64,000 nt of DNA from UBA4738 sp002413305 (GTDB taxonomy: Bacteria > Actinomycetota > UBA4738). Under the pieces are notes generated by a model. The model had not been told where the DNA came from. It was given only the letters and a program-made list of their open reading frames with translations, and did no database searches. The position numbers and the translations under genes are program-made. The DNA is taken from assembly GCA_036847185.1 (NCBI GenBank), contig DAIUAM010000007.1, positions 25,418 through 89,417 on the forward strand, in the 5' to 3' direction. Within the stretch, counting starts at the first letter, position 1. Each line of letters begins with the position of its first letter. Positions 50,309 to 57,669 of the stretch are shown in pieces.

Positions 50309-51003
50309 GTGGCCAGCACCCGGCAGATCGCGCGTTCGACGAACGGCTGAAACTCGGCCACTGTCAGCGGCGGCTTCAGGCCGGCCACCATGCCCTCGAC
50401 CAGGCCTCGGTGGAGCGTGCAGACCAGCTCGCGGTAGTCCTCGGTGAGGTCGCGGAAGGGGCAGTCGCGGAGCGTGATCTCGATCGAACCGCCGGCGGAC
50501 CGCCGGAACCGCGGCTCGAACCCCGCCCGGGCCATGGCCTCCTGCAGGAGCGCGAGGTTCCTTCGGCCCTGGGCTTCGACACCCGGCTTCGGACCCGGCC
50601 CGCTCTCGGCCAGCAGGTACGAGCCCCACTGCGAGGCCAGGTCCCGGGCCTGCTCGAGCGCCCGCTTGCCCCGCACCATCCCGCACAGGATCTCCGCGAG
50701 CAGGCGGTAGTCGCGCCCCTCCGTGCCCGAGGTCTGGCGGATCGAATACAGCGTCTGCGGACGGCCGACCACCGAGCCGGCCTTCCGTTGCTGCTCATGC
50801 GCGATCAGCCCCGCTTCCTCCAGCCGCCGGAGGTGCGGCCGGAGCGTGTTGGGGTGCAGCGAGAGGCGCCGGGACATCTCACGGACCGAAACGGGCCGCC
50901 CCGCCAGCCCCACGTACCGGTAGAGTCGGTAGCGCGTGTCGTCGGCCAGCGCCTTGTGAACGTCGATCGCCCGCGTCTCAGGCACGGTGACCACCGGACT
51001 CAC
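50305..51003 (-). CDS. HTH regulator with C-terminal Cys motif (SufR-like)
   Basis: This 232 aa protein has an N-terminal winged HTH (~15-90; LADDTRYRLYRYVGLAGRPV, LHPNTLRPHLRRLEEAGLI, wing VGRPQTLYSIR), a helical middle, and a C-terminal domain with DCPFRDLTEDYRELVCTLHR (C-x13-C) and a third Cys near the end (RAICRVLAT, C-x31-C). SufR repressors of the suf operon bind a 4Fe-4S or 2Fe-2S cluster with a similar set, typically C-x12-C-x27-C. Divergence from an Mrp-type iron-sulfur carrier supports Fe-S sensing, but spacing differs and a general ArsR-like role is possible. The start is GTG 51003 with GAGGAG upstream. Confidence 0.72.
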   Translation of the reverse strand: MSPVVTVPETRAIDVHKALADDTRYRLYRYVGLAGRPVSVREMSRRLSLHPNTLRPHLRRLEEAGLIAHEQQRKAGSVVGRPQTLYSIRQTSGTEGRDYRLLAEILCGMVRGKRALEQARDLASQWGSYLLAESGPGPKPGVEAQGRRNLALLQEAMARAGFEPRFRRSAGGSIEITLRDCPFRDLTEDYRELVCTLHRGLVEGMVAGLKPPLTVAEFQPFVERAICRVLAT

Positions 51004-51040
51004 CCATCGACGCTCCTCGCAGGTCCTCCTATTATCGAGG

Positions 51041-51063
51041 TAAGCACCGTCCTAAACAGCTTA
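51041..51063. promoter_or_regulatory. Candidate operator between HTH regulator and mrp
   Basis: TAAGC (51041-51045) and GCTTA (51059-51063) form an inverted repeat with 13 bp between, in the 77-bp divergent region and 18 bp before the Mrp start. It is AT-richer than its surroundings. A known SufR site is not recognised. Confidence 0.35.
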
Positions 51064-51080
51064 AGTCGCGGAGCAGACCG

Positions 51081-52247
51081 ATGCCGACCACCGAAGACGT
51101 CCGAGCGGCCCTGAGGAGCGTGCTCGACCCCGAGATCGGGCGACCGATCGAGGACCTCGGCATGCTGAAGGACATCGAAGTGGACGGCGGGACGGTGAAC
51201 GTCCACGTCTACCTCACGATCGACGGCTGCCCCCTCCGCGACCGCATCACGGGCGACGTCACCCAGGCCGTGCAGCCATTGGCCGGGGTCGAGCGGGTGG
51301 ACGTCACACTGACCGCGATGTCCGAAGAGCAGCGGCAGGGCCTGGTGACGAAGCTCCGGGGCGGCGTCGGCCCCACGCCGCAGCAGACCTTCTTCACCTC
51401 CGGTGAGACCACCGTGATCGCGGTCGCCTCCGGCAAGGGCGGCGTGGGCAAGTCGACCGTCACCACGAACCTGGCCGTCGCCCTGGCCGCCGAGGGCAAC
51501 CGGGTCGGCATCGTCGACATCGACGTGTGGGGGTTCTCGATCCCCCGGATGATGGGCCTGTCCGGCGAACGTCCCGTCGGGTTCAACAGCATGATCCTGC
51601 CGCTCGAGTCCCACGGCGTGAAGGTCATCTCGATGGGGTTCTTCGTCCCGGAGGAGCAACCCGTCATCTGGCGCGGCCCCATGCTCCACAAGGCGGTCCA
51701 GCAGTTCCTGGGCGACGTCTACTGGGGCGACCTGGACTTCCTCCTGGCCGACCTGCCGCCCGGGACCGGCGACGTCAGCATCTCCATGGCCGGCTTCCTG
51801 CCCGGCGCGCAGATGCTGGTGGTCACCACGCCGCAGGAAGCCGCCCGCAAGGTGGCGGAGCGGGCGGGGAAGATGGCGGGCCAGACCCACCTTCGGGTCT
51901 GCGGCGTGATCGAGAACATGTCGTACTTCGTCTGCCCGCACTGCGGCGAACGGACATCGATCTTCGGGGAGGGCGGCGGTGCCGAAGCTGCCGCCACGCT
52001 GGGGGTGCCGCTGATCGGCCAGATCCCTCTGATCCCGAACGTCCGCGAGGGCGGCGACATCGGCACGCCGATCGTGGTCAGCGACCCGGACTCCCCCGCC
52101 GGCCGGGTCCTGCTCGAAGCGGCCCGTGGCCTGGCCCGTGCGACCCGGACGATGGTCAAGAAGCCACTCGGCCTGACGGTCTCGGCAACGGCAGCCGCGG
52201 CCGGAGCGGGCCACGACCACGCGGGACACGCCGGGCACTCGCACTGA
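51081..52247 (+). CDS. mrp: Mrp/ApbC-family iron-sulfur carrier ATPase with DUF59 and His-rich tail
   Basis: This 388 aa protein has three parts. Residues ~1-90 are a DUF59/MIP18 domain (LRSVLDPEIGRPIEDLGMLK with DPE, and a Cys in TIDGCPLRDRI). Residues ~108-355 are a deviant-Walker P-loop ATPase (VASGKGGVGKSTVTTNLAVA, DIDVWGFSIPRMMG, DLPPGTGDVSISMAG) with the cluster-binding CxxC in YFVCPHCGERT. The last ~12 residues are His-rich (GHDHAGHAGHSH), an uncommon feature that suggests metal binding. Mrp proteins carry 4Fe-4S clusters to apo-targets. GGAG precedes the ATG. It is divergent from the SufR-like regulator, which probably controls it. Confidence 0.92.
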   Translation: MPTTEDVRAALRSVLDPEIGRPIEDLGMLKDIEVDGGTVNVHVYLTIDGCPLRDRITGDVTQAVQPLAGVERVDVTLTAMSEEQRQGLVTKLRGGVGPTPQQTFFTSGETTVIAVASGKGGVGKSTVTTNLAVALAAEGNRVGIVDIDVWGFSIPRMMGLSGERPVGFNSMILPLESHGVKVISMGFFVPEEQPVIWRGPMLHKAVQQFLGDVYWGDLDFLLADLPPGTGDVSISMAGFLPGAQMLVVTTPQEAARKVAERAGKMAGQTHLRVCGVIENMSYFVCPHCGERTSIFGEGGGAEAAATLGVPLIGQIPLIPNVREGGDIGTPIVVSDPDSPAGRVLLEAARGLARATRTMVKKPLGLTVSATAAAAGAGHDHAGHAGHSH

Positions 52248-52283
52248 ACATCCGATCCCACCACAGCCCGACGATCGCTCGCC

Positions 52284-53492
52284 TCAGGCGGGGACCAGCT
52301 CGTCGAGCTCGCCCCCCAGACCCATCGCGTAGAGCTCCCCTGCCTGGTCCTGGCCGAACGAGCTGAGCGAGGGGACCGGTCCCGGTAAGGACCGGTGCCC
52401 GGTCACACGTCCGCCCGCCACCGACAGCGCCGAGAGGGTTCCGGTGCAGAGATCGCCGAACACATACGCCCCATCCAGGTCCGGGATGGCGCTCCCCCGG
52501 TAGACGGTGCCGCCGATGATCGCGCATCCGCCGCTCTCGTGGCTGTACTCGAAGACGGGCGGGGTGGCCCCGGCCAGGCGGGGCCCGTTGTACAGATGGG
52601 TGCCCTCCAGGTTGCTCCAGCCGTAGTTCTGGCCGCCCTTCGAGCCCGCGGGCTGAAGATCCACTTCTTCCCACTGGCCCTGCCCCACGTCTCCGATCCA
52701 CAGGTCTCCGGTCATGGTGTCGAAGGAGAACCGCCATGGGTTGCGGAGCCCGTACGCCCAGATCTCGGGCCGGATGCCCGTTCGGCCGACGAAGGGGTTA
52801 TCTGGCGGCACCGAGTAGGCCGCGCCTCCCGACGGGCGAGGGTCGATGCGGAGCATCTTCGCCAGCAGCGTGCCCAGGTTCTGCCCGTAACGCTGCGGGT
52901 CGCCCTCGCTCCCGCCGTCGCCCATCCCGATATAGAGGTCGCCGTCGGGCCCGAACGCCAAGTCTCCACCGTTGTGGTTCGAAGCCGGTTGGTGGATGAG
53001 CAGGACCAGCCGCTGGGACTGGGAGGCCGCGCCGCTCGACCCCCACGCGAACTCCGCCACCCGGGTGTCGCCGTTCGTGTCGATGAAGTTCACGTAGCCG
53101 AACGCCCCGTCGGGGGAGAACGCCAATCCGAGCAAACCCTGTTCGCCGGCGTCCATGACCTGGCGCGAGATGTCGAGTACGGGGGTCGGGTCCACCCGCC
53201 CGCCCCGGATGGCCAGGACCTTCCCCTCCTTCTCGACCACGTACATCGCGGGGTCGCCCGGGCGGGTGACCAGCCCCACCGCTTCCTGGACCGTGGCGAT
53301 CCTCCTGAGTCGAACCGCCGCCCGGGCGAGATCGGGCGAACCTCCGGGCGAGGAGCTCGCGGGCGAAGAAGCCTGCGTGCCTGACGCCGGCGGCGTCGAG
53401 TGGCCCCGGGTCGGCGAGCGCCCGCTCCCCCCGCCGCCACAGGCTGGGCCGAGCAGGCTCACCGCGGCCAGCGGGATCAGGAGGCGTCGCAT
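52284..53492 (-). CDS. Secreted PQQ-dependent sugar dehydrogenase-type protein
   Basis: This 402 aa protein is of the soluble aldose-sugar/sorbosone dehydrogenase family (Asd/YliI-like six-blade propeller). An N-terminal signal peptide ends near Cys18 (SLLGPACGGGG); the Cys may be lipidated, although the lipobox is imperfect (-3 is Gly). A Ser/Pro linker follows to ~residue 55. Propeller motifs include LLGLAFSPDGAFGYVNF, catalytic His in NHNGGDLAFGPDGDLYIGMG, LAKMLRIDP, EIWAYGLRNPWRFSFD and IGDVGQGQWEEVD. It would oxidise sugars outside the membrane with PQQ. No pqq synthesis genes are in the window. Probably monocistronic. Confidence 0.88.
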   Translation of the reverse strand: MRRLLIPLAAVSLLGPACGGGGSGRSPTRGHSTPPASGTQASSPASSSPGGSPDLARAAVRLRRIATVQEAVGLVTRPGDPAMYVVEKEGKVLAIRGGRVDPTPVLDISRQVMDAGEQGLLGLAFSPDGAFGYVNFIDTNGDTRVAEFAWGSSGAASQSQRLVLLIHQPASNHNGGDLAFGPDGDLYIGMGDGGSEGDPQRYGQNLGTLLAKMLRIDPRPSGGAAYSVPPDNPFVGRTGIRPEIWAYGLRNPWRFSFDTMTGDLWIGDVGQGQWEEVDLQPAGSKGGQNYGWSNLEGTHLYNGPRLAGATPPVFEYSHESGGCAIIGGTVYRGSAIPDLDGAYVFGDLCTGTLSALSVAGGRVTGHRSLPGPVPSLSSFGQDQAGELYAMGLGGELDELVPA

Positions 53493-53516
53493 CCGGTCCT
53501 CAGGATAGGACGGCGC

Positions 53517-54386
53517 TCAACGGACGGTGGAGGCGATCCGGATGGCTTCGGCCTCGGAGAGCGAGGACTCGATCCGAAGCGTGACGGACCCGTCTTGCCA
53601 CAGCAGGGCGTTCCCGGCCAGCCGGATCGAATCCGGCACCACGGTGCCGTCGGGCGCCAGGTACAGGATCTGGTGCACGGCCCCGGTCACCCAGAACCCG
53701 GGTCGCCCGTCGACCGTCACTGCCTTCACGATCGAACCAGCCCCCACGAGCTTCTCGATGAACGCCTCGTCGGCGGTGGCCTGGAATTCGGTCAGCAGCA
53801 GGCCGACCCCCGTGGCCGACGTCTCCGGCAGTCCCGGTCCGGCACGGTACACGAACGACACCTGGCCGCCGGGCAGCGACTGGTTGAGGAAGACGGATGC
53901 TTCCACGAGCCGGGGATCGTGTGGAACGAGGACGCTCCACACGGCCCGTTCCCGGGCCGTTTGGAGCGAAACGGGAGCCCCGAGCTCCAAGTTCTGCCCG
54001 AAGGGCGTACCGGAAGGAGGAGGCGGAAGGTGGGGGACCCGGGTGATCTTCACCCCACCCAGCCCAAGCCAGCCCGCCACGGCTTCCCTCGCGGCCGGCG
54101 AGAACACGACGACCCCCGCCGCCAACACGGCCACCGCCGCCGCGACCGCCACGGCCCGGCGCCAGCCCTCGGATGCGCCGACACGGACGACAGGCCGGTC
54201 GGGCGGCCGCCGAACCAGGCGCACCACGCCCAGACGCACGCTGGCCCGGGGAGGCTCCGCGAGCAGCCGAGTTCGAACCGCCGCCGCCAGCTTCACGCCG
54301 GCCACCTCGGGCGGCGGCACGGCGAGGAGCGGCCCCAGGTCCCGGAGCCGGCCCTCGAGCTCACCCGCGTCCATCGCCTCACGCAT
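53517..54386 (-). CDS. Membrane anti-sigma-like protein (DUF4367-type)
   Basis: This 289 aa protein has a cytoplasmic N-terminus of ~78 residues (LEGRLRDLGPLLAVPPPEVA), without a ZAS zinc motif, one TM helix (~80-98, AVAAAVAVLAAGVVVF) and an extracytoplasmic domain. That domain shows AVWSVLVPHDPRLVEASVFL, VDGRPGFWVTGAVHQILYL and SVTLRIESSLSEAEAIRIA, resembling DUF4367 domains of anti-sigma factors. It overlaps the ECF sigma gene upstream by 8 bp and has a near-ideal ribosome site (GGAGGTGAT), so it is probably its anti-sigma or co-regulator. The mechanism of sigma binding is not visible. Confidence 0.75.
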   Translation of the reverse strand: MREAMDAGELEGRLRDLGPLLAVPPPEVAGVKLAAAVRTRLLAEPPRASVRLGVVRLVRRPPDRPVVRVGASEGWRRAVAVAAAVAVLAAGVVVFSPAAREAVAGWLGLGGVKITRVPHLPPPPSGTPFGQNLELGAPVSLQTARERAVWSVLVPHDPRLVEASVFLNQSLPGGQVSFVYRAGPGLPETSATGVGLLLTEFQATADEAFIEKLVGAGSIVKAVTVDGRPGFWVTGAVHQILYLAPDGTVVPDSIRLAGNALLWQDGSVTLRIESSLSEAEAIRIASTVR

Positions 54387-54939
54387 CCGGCATCACCTCC
54401 CGAAGCCTGGCCATCGCCCGGGAGAGCCTCGACTTCACGGTCCCCCGTGCGCACCCCAGAGCCTCGGCCATCTCCGCCTCCGACAGGTCGAACCAGAACC
54501 GGTAGGCCACGACCAGACGGTCCTCGGGCCGGAGCCGGTTCAGCGCGGCGATCAGCTCGTCCCGGCGCTCCTGCTCGAGGGCCGCCCGCTCCGGCGATGG
54601 GGCCGCATCGTCCCGCGAACGGCCCTCGGCAGCCTGCCCGGCGCGGAGGGCGAGCGCCGCGCTTCGCCGGCCTGCCCGGCGCCGGTTGATCGCTTCGTTC
54701 GCCACGATCCGCAGGAGCCACGGGCGGAACGGCTTGCCGGTCCGGAACCGGCCCAGCGCGCCGTAGGCCTTCACGAAGGCCTCCTGCGCCGCGTCTTGAG
54801 CGTCGGCCGGGCCGGCGATGACGTAGGCCGTGCGAACCGCAAGGGTCTGGTACCTCCTTACCAGTTCCTCGTAAGCGCCCGCGTCCCCGCCTCTCGCCCG
54901 TTCGACGAGCTCCGAGTCCTCCAGTGGACGGCCCCCCAT
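54379..54939 (-). CDS. ECF sigma factor (third in window)
   Basis: This 186 aa sigma factor has region 2 with EELVRRYQTLAVRTAYVIAG (~24-43), ADAQDAAQEAFVKAYGALGR and FRPWLLRIVANEAINRRR. Region 4 has LRPEDRLVVAYRFWFDLSEA and the HTH EMAEALGCARGTVKSRLSRA. An acidic/Pro linker of ~30 residues separates the regions. It is a classical SigE/RpoE-type ECF, distinct from the other two in this window. The probable anti-sigma overlaps it. ATG 54939 is used; upstream AAGGGTGG is a moderate ribosome site. The 111-bp region to the Lgt gene end shows no clear promoter. Confidence 0.9.
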   Translation of the reverse strand: MGGRPLEDSELVERARGGDAGAYEELVRRYQTLAVRTAYVIAGPADAQDAAQEAFVKAYGALGRFRTGKPFRPWLLRIVANEAINRRRAGRRSAALALRAGQAAEGRSRDDAAPSPERAALEQERRDELIAALNRLRPEDRLVVAYRFWFDLSEAEMAEALGCARGTVKSRLSRAMARLREVMPDA

Positions 54940-55050
54940 GGAGTGATTCCACCCTTCTCTACGCCCGCGGTAAAGGACCGGTTCCCGAGGCCTGTTCGTT
55001 CGCCGACGAGAGGGGCTCGGTCGTGCCGAAGCGACAGGTCGCCTTGCCGC

Positions 55051-56031
55051 TCAGGCTTCCGGCGCGGCTTCGACGGGTTCGGCGTCCTGGACCGTCTGCG
55101 GCTCCGATCCGCCGCCGCCATCCGAGGCGCGGGACGAGGGCCGAAGCGCCATCCGGACCAGGACGAACAGGCATACCGCCACCACGGCCGCGCTGGACCA
55201 TTGGCTCCCGGTCAGGCCGATGAACCGGTTCTCGACGCGCAGGAAGTCGGTGATGATGCGCCCGGTCCCGTACCAGAGCGCGAACGTGGCGATCAGCACC
55301 CCCCGCCGGCGTGGCTTCCGGTTCAGGGACACCAGGAACACCACCAGGCCCATCGCGATGAAGTAGTCGTAGAAGGCGGTCTGGTGCACCCCCACCCCGT
55401 GGGCGATGGCGTGGAAGGTCGAGCCGTACAGGGTGGCTCCGGCGCGGGTGATGACCTGCGTCCGGCCTCCATGCAGAACGGTGGTGCACGAGGTGCCGGT
55501 ACAGTCGTAGCCGGAGAGGTTCCCGCCGGCGTACTTGAATGCGAAGAACCAGGAGGTCGGCTTGCCGAGGTGGTCGCCGATGATGAGGTCCCCCACCCGG
55601 CCGATCACGATGCCGAGCGGCAGCCCGATGGCGGCCGAGTCCAGGCCCGCCACGAAGTCCAGCTTCAGCCGTCGCACCACGAAGTAACTGGCGATCATGG
55701 CTCCGACGATCCCCCCGATCAGGCTGAGGCCACCCTTGTAGATCTCGAGCACGCTGACGACGTTCGTGAACTCCGACAGGTGTGTGAAGACGTAGGCGAC
55801 CCGGGATCCGATGATCGTCCCGATCAGCGCCCAGAACAGGATCGTGCCGACGGCCTCCTCGGGGTACCCGCGTTTGCGCGCTTCGAGTCCCAGCACGAAC
55901 GACCCCGCCAGGAACCCCACCGCGATGCCGACCCCGTGCGGGGAGATGGCGAAGTGGCTGCCGAACCGGAAGCGGTCGAGCACCTTCCAGCTGATCGAGG
56001 CGAGAGGGGTCAGGACGGACAGGGGCGCCAT
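55051..56031 (-). CDS. lgt: Prolipoprotein diacylglyceryl transferase
   Basis: This 326 aa polytopic protein has about seven TM helices. Family landmarks are GTIIGSRVAYVFTHLSEF (~68-85), YKGGLSLIGGIVGA (~98-111), the Lgt signature GRVGDLIIGDHLGKPTSWFF (~144-163; consensus GRxGNFxNxE), HQTAFYDYFIAMGLVVFLV and YGTGRIITDFLRVEN. It transfers diacylglyceryl from phosphatidylglycerol to the lipobox Cys. The first motif lacks the His of E. coli HGG (LSLIGG), and the signature has D-L-I-I-G-D in place of N-F-I-N-G-E, so it is divergent. The acidic C-terminal tail (~30 residues) is extra. ATG 56031 is chosen; upstream frame is shadow of the PAP2 gene. Confidence 0.85.
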   Translation of the reverse strand: MAPLSVLTPLASISWKVLDRFRFGSHFAISPHGVGIAVGFLAGSFVLGLEARKRGYPEEAVGTILFWALIGTIIGSRVAYVFTHLSEFTNVVSVLEIYKGGLSLIGGIVGAMIASYFVVRRLKLDFVAGLDSAAIGLPLGIVIGRVGDLIIGDHLGKPTSWFFAFKYAGGNLSGYDCTGTSCTTVLHGGRTQVITRAGATLYGSTFHAIAHGVGVHQTAFYDYFIAMGLVVFLVSLNRKPRRRGVLIATFALWYGTGRIITDFLRVENRFIGLTGSQWSSAAVVAVCLFVLVRMALRPSSRASDGGGGSEPQTVQDAEPVEAAPEA

Positions 56032-56074
56032 GAGGCGTTCACTGTAGCGGCGCACAGGTCCGGTCGGCAGCCGC

Positions 56075-56674
56075 TCAGGCGTTTCCACAGAGGAGGGGGG
56101 AGACGGCGACGCTCCACACGTCCGCCACGCCGCGCCCCAGCAGCAGCCCGCCGACCACGTCCGCGGGGTAGTGGACGCCGAGGTACACGCGCGAGGCCCC
56201 GACCACCCCGGCCAGGCCGGCAGCACCGGCCCGGACCGTTGCGGGCGCGTCGAGGTCGCGGGTCAGCACGGTGAGGAAGGCGAGCAGCACCGCTGGGTGG
56301 CTGCTCGGCCACGACGTCCCCCGGGGGCGCTCGATCAGCAACCGGACATCCTTCAAGGCGTGGTACGGGCGGGGCCGAAGGAACACCTTCTTGACGAGCT
56401 GGCCGATCCCCCACATCGCGCCCGCCGCGCCGAAAGCGTCCACGGCCTGGCGGCGACGTCCCTTCGCCGCGATCGTGGCGGCGGCCCCGGCCGCTGCCCA
56501 GATCGACCCGAGCTCGGTGACCGTTCGGAAGAATCGGTCCGCCGACCGCCCCCGGTCACGGTTGGCGGCCGTGTACGCGCGGCGATCCAGGTCCCGCCCC
56601 CTGCCCTTCGCCGTCGCCACGGCGACGGCGAGCGCAGCCGCGCCGGCCAGGAGCGGGAAGCGGCGGCCGCTCAT
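56075..56674 (-). CDS. PAP2-family phosphatase
   Basis: This 199 aa membrane protein has the three acid-phosphatase motifs: KKVFLRPRP (K-x6-RP, ~95-103), SSHP in GTSWPSSHPAVLLAF (~119-133), and SRVYLGVHYPADVVGG (~160-175) with catalytic His. About four TM helices surround them. Such enzymes dephosphorylate phosphatidate or polyprenyl diphosphate on the outer face, recycling lipid carriers. It lies 43 bp upstream of lgt on the same strand, so both may share a transcript. The exact substrate is not decided by sequence. Confidence 0.85.
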   Translation of the reverse strand: MSGRRFPLLAGAAALAVAVATAKGRGRDLDRRAYTAANRDRGRSADRFFRTVTELGSIWAAAGAAATIAAKGRRRQAVDAFGAAGAMWGIGQLVKKVFLRPRPYHALKDVRLLIERPRGTSWPSSHPAVLLAFLTVLTRDLDAPATVRAGAAGLAGVVGASRVYLGVHYPADVVGGLLLGRGVADVWSVAVSPLLCGNA

Positions 56675-56798
56675 GCCACCAGCCTGCGGCTTCGGTCCGG
56701 AGCCTCGCGCACAGGTTCAGCGTATCCGGTCGGCCGGGGCCGATACCGGCATCGGGTGGGGTAGATTCAGGGGCGAAGGACGCCGAGAGGAGGCGCTG

Positions 56799-57176
56799 GT
56801 GCTCGACCACGGTTCGGAAGGACATGAAGGGCCTGGGCGGAACCCGGCCGGTGAGTCGCTCCCGCCCACCGGCGACGAGCAGCGGCACGACCAGGCTTCT
56901 CTCAAGGAGCTGCAGCGGGTCCGCCAGATCCGGGTGGTGAAGGTGCTGGTGGCCCTCGTCATCCTGGTCATCCTGGCGATCTTCGTGATCGGGAACTCCC
57001 AGCGGGTGCCGGTCGACTTCGTCTTCGGCACGCACCGGGCGCGACTGATCTGGGTGATGGTCGGGTGCATCGTCCTGGGCGGGATCGCGGGGTACCTGAT
57101 CGGCAGGCCGGGGAGGCAGGTCCGGTTCCGCCACCGGGCCGAACACGACCGCGGGAAGGCCGGACCGGAACACTAG
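56799..57176 (+). CDS. LapA-like (DUF1049) two-TM protein
   Basis: This 125 aa protein has a polar ~50-residue N-terminus, TM1 (~53-71, VLVALVILVILAIFVIG), the family motif IGNSQRVPVDFVFG (~70-83) and TM2 (~88-108, LIWVMVGCIVLGGIAGYLIG), followed by a basic tail (RRQVRFRHR-like). NSQ/NxxxVxxxFxFG between two TM helices is the LapA/DUF1049 pattern. In E. coli LapA helps control LPS assembly; the role in this host is unknown. The GTG 56799 start is fixed by GAGAGGAGG six bases upstream. It is divergent from the PAP2 gene. Confidence 0.78.
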   Translation: MLDHGSEGHEGPGRNPAGESLPPTGDEQRHDQASLKELQRVRQIRVVKVLVALVILVILAIFVIGNSQRVPVDFVFGTHRARLIWVMVGCIVLGGIAGYLIGRPGRQVRFRHRAEHDRGKAGPEH

Positions 57177-57206
57177 CCAGCCACCGGTCACCGCCGCCGA
57201 CGATCG

Positions 57207-57656
57207 CTAGGACCAGCTCTCCGCCTGCCGCTTCTGCGCGGTCGCCCCCCGCCGCAGGATCATCCCCGCCCCGAGCGCCCCGACCGCCCGGGCGGCGATC
57301 TCCCCCAGCGGGCCACCCTTGAACCGGTACTCGACCCGGTGGCGAAGGTGGGTCCGTCGACCCCCGTCGAGGGGTTCGAGCCACGTCTCGACCACACCGT
57401 CCACGATCCCGTGCATCTCCACCTTCGAGTGCTCGGCCTCCTCCAGCTCCACCACCTTCATCAAGGTCCTGGCTCGGGCACCCAGGAACCGAAGCTCGGT
57501 CGTGTAGGTCGAACCCTTCCGTAGCCCGCCCTTCGGGACGTCGGCAACCTTCACGATGTGCCGATCCCAGGCAGGAAGGTTGTTCGGGTCGGCGACCACG
57601 CCCCAGACGCGTTCGGGAGGCGCGTCGACCTCCAGCGACACCTGGACGACGGTCAT
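57207..57656 (-). CDS. SRPBCC/polyketide-cyclase-like lipid-binding protein
   Basis: This 149 aa START-like protein begins VQVSLEVDAPPERVWGVVAD (~4-23), has DRHIVKVADVPKGGLRKGST and ends the fold with a long helix (AARAVGALGAGMILRRGA). The SRPBCC fold encloses a hydrophobic pocket, and members act as cyclases, dehydratases or lipid carriers. It is first of a same-strand run with the PPOX-like and CPBP protease genes but is separated by 13 bp from the former. No catalytic residues can be assigned. The start ATG 57656 directly precedes the conserved beta-1. Confidence 0.82.
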   Translation of the reverse strand: MTVVQVSLEVDAPPERVWGVVADPNNLPAWDRHIVKVADVPKGGLRKGSTYTTELRFLGARARTLMKVVELEEAEHSKVEMHGIVDGVVETWLEPLDGGRRTHLRHRVEYRFKGGPLGEIAARAVGALGAGMILRRGATAQKRQAESWS

Positions 57657-57669
57657 CTGGCCACCCCGG

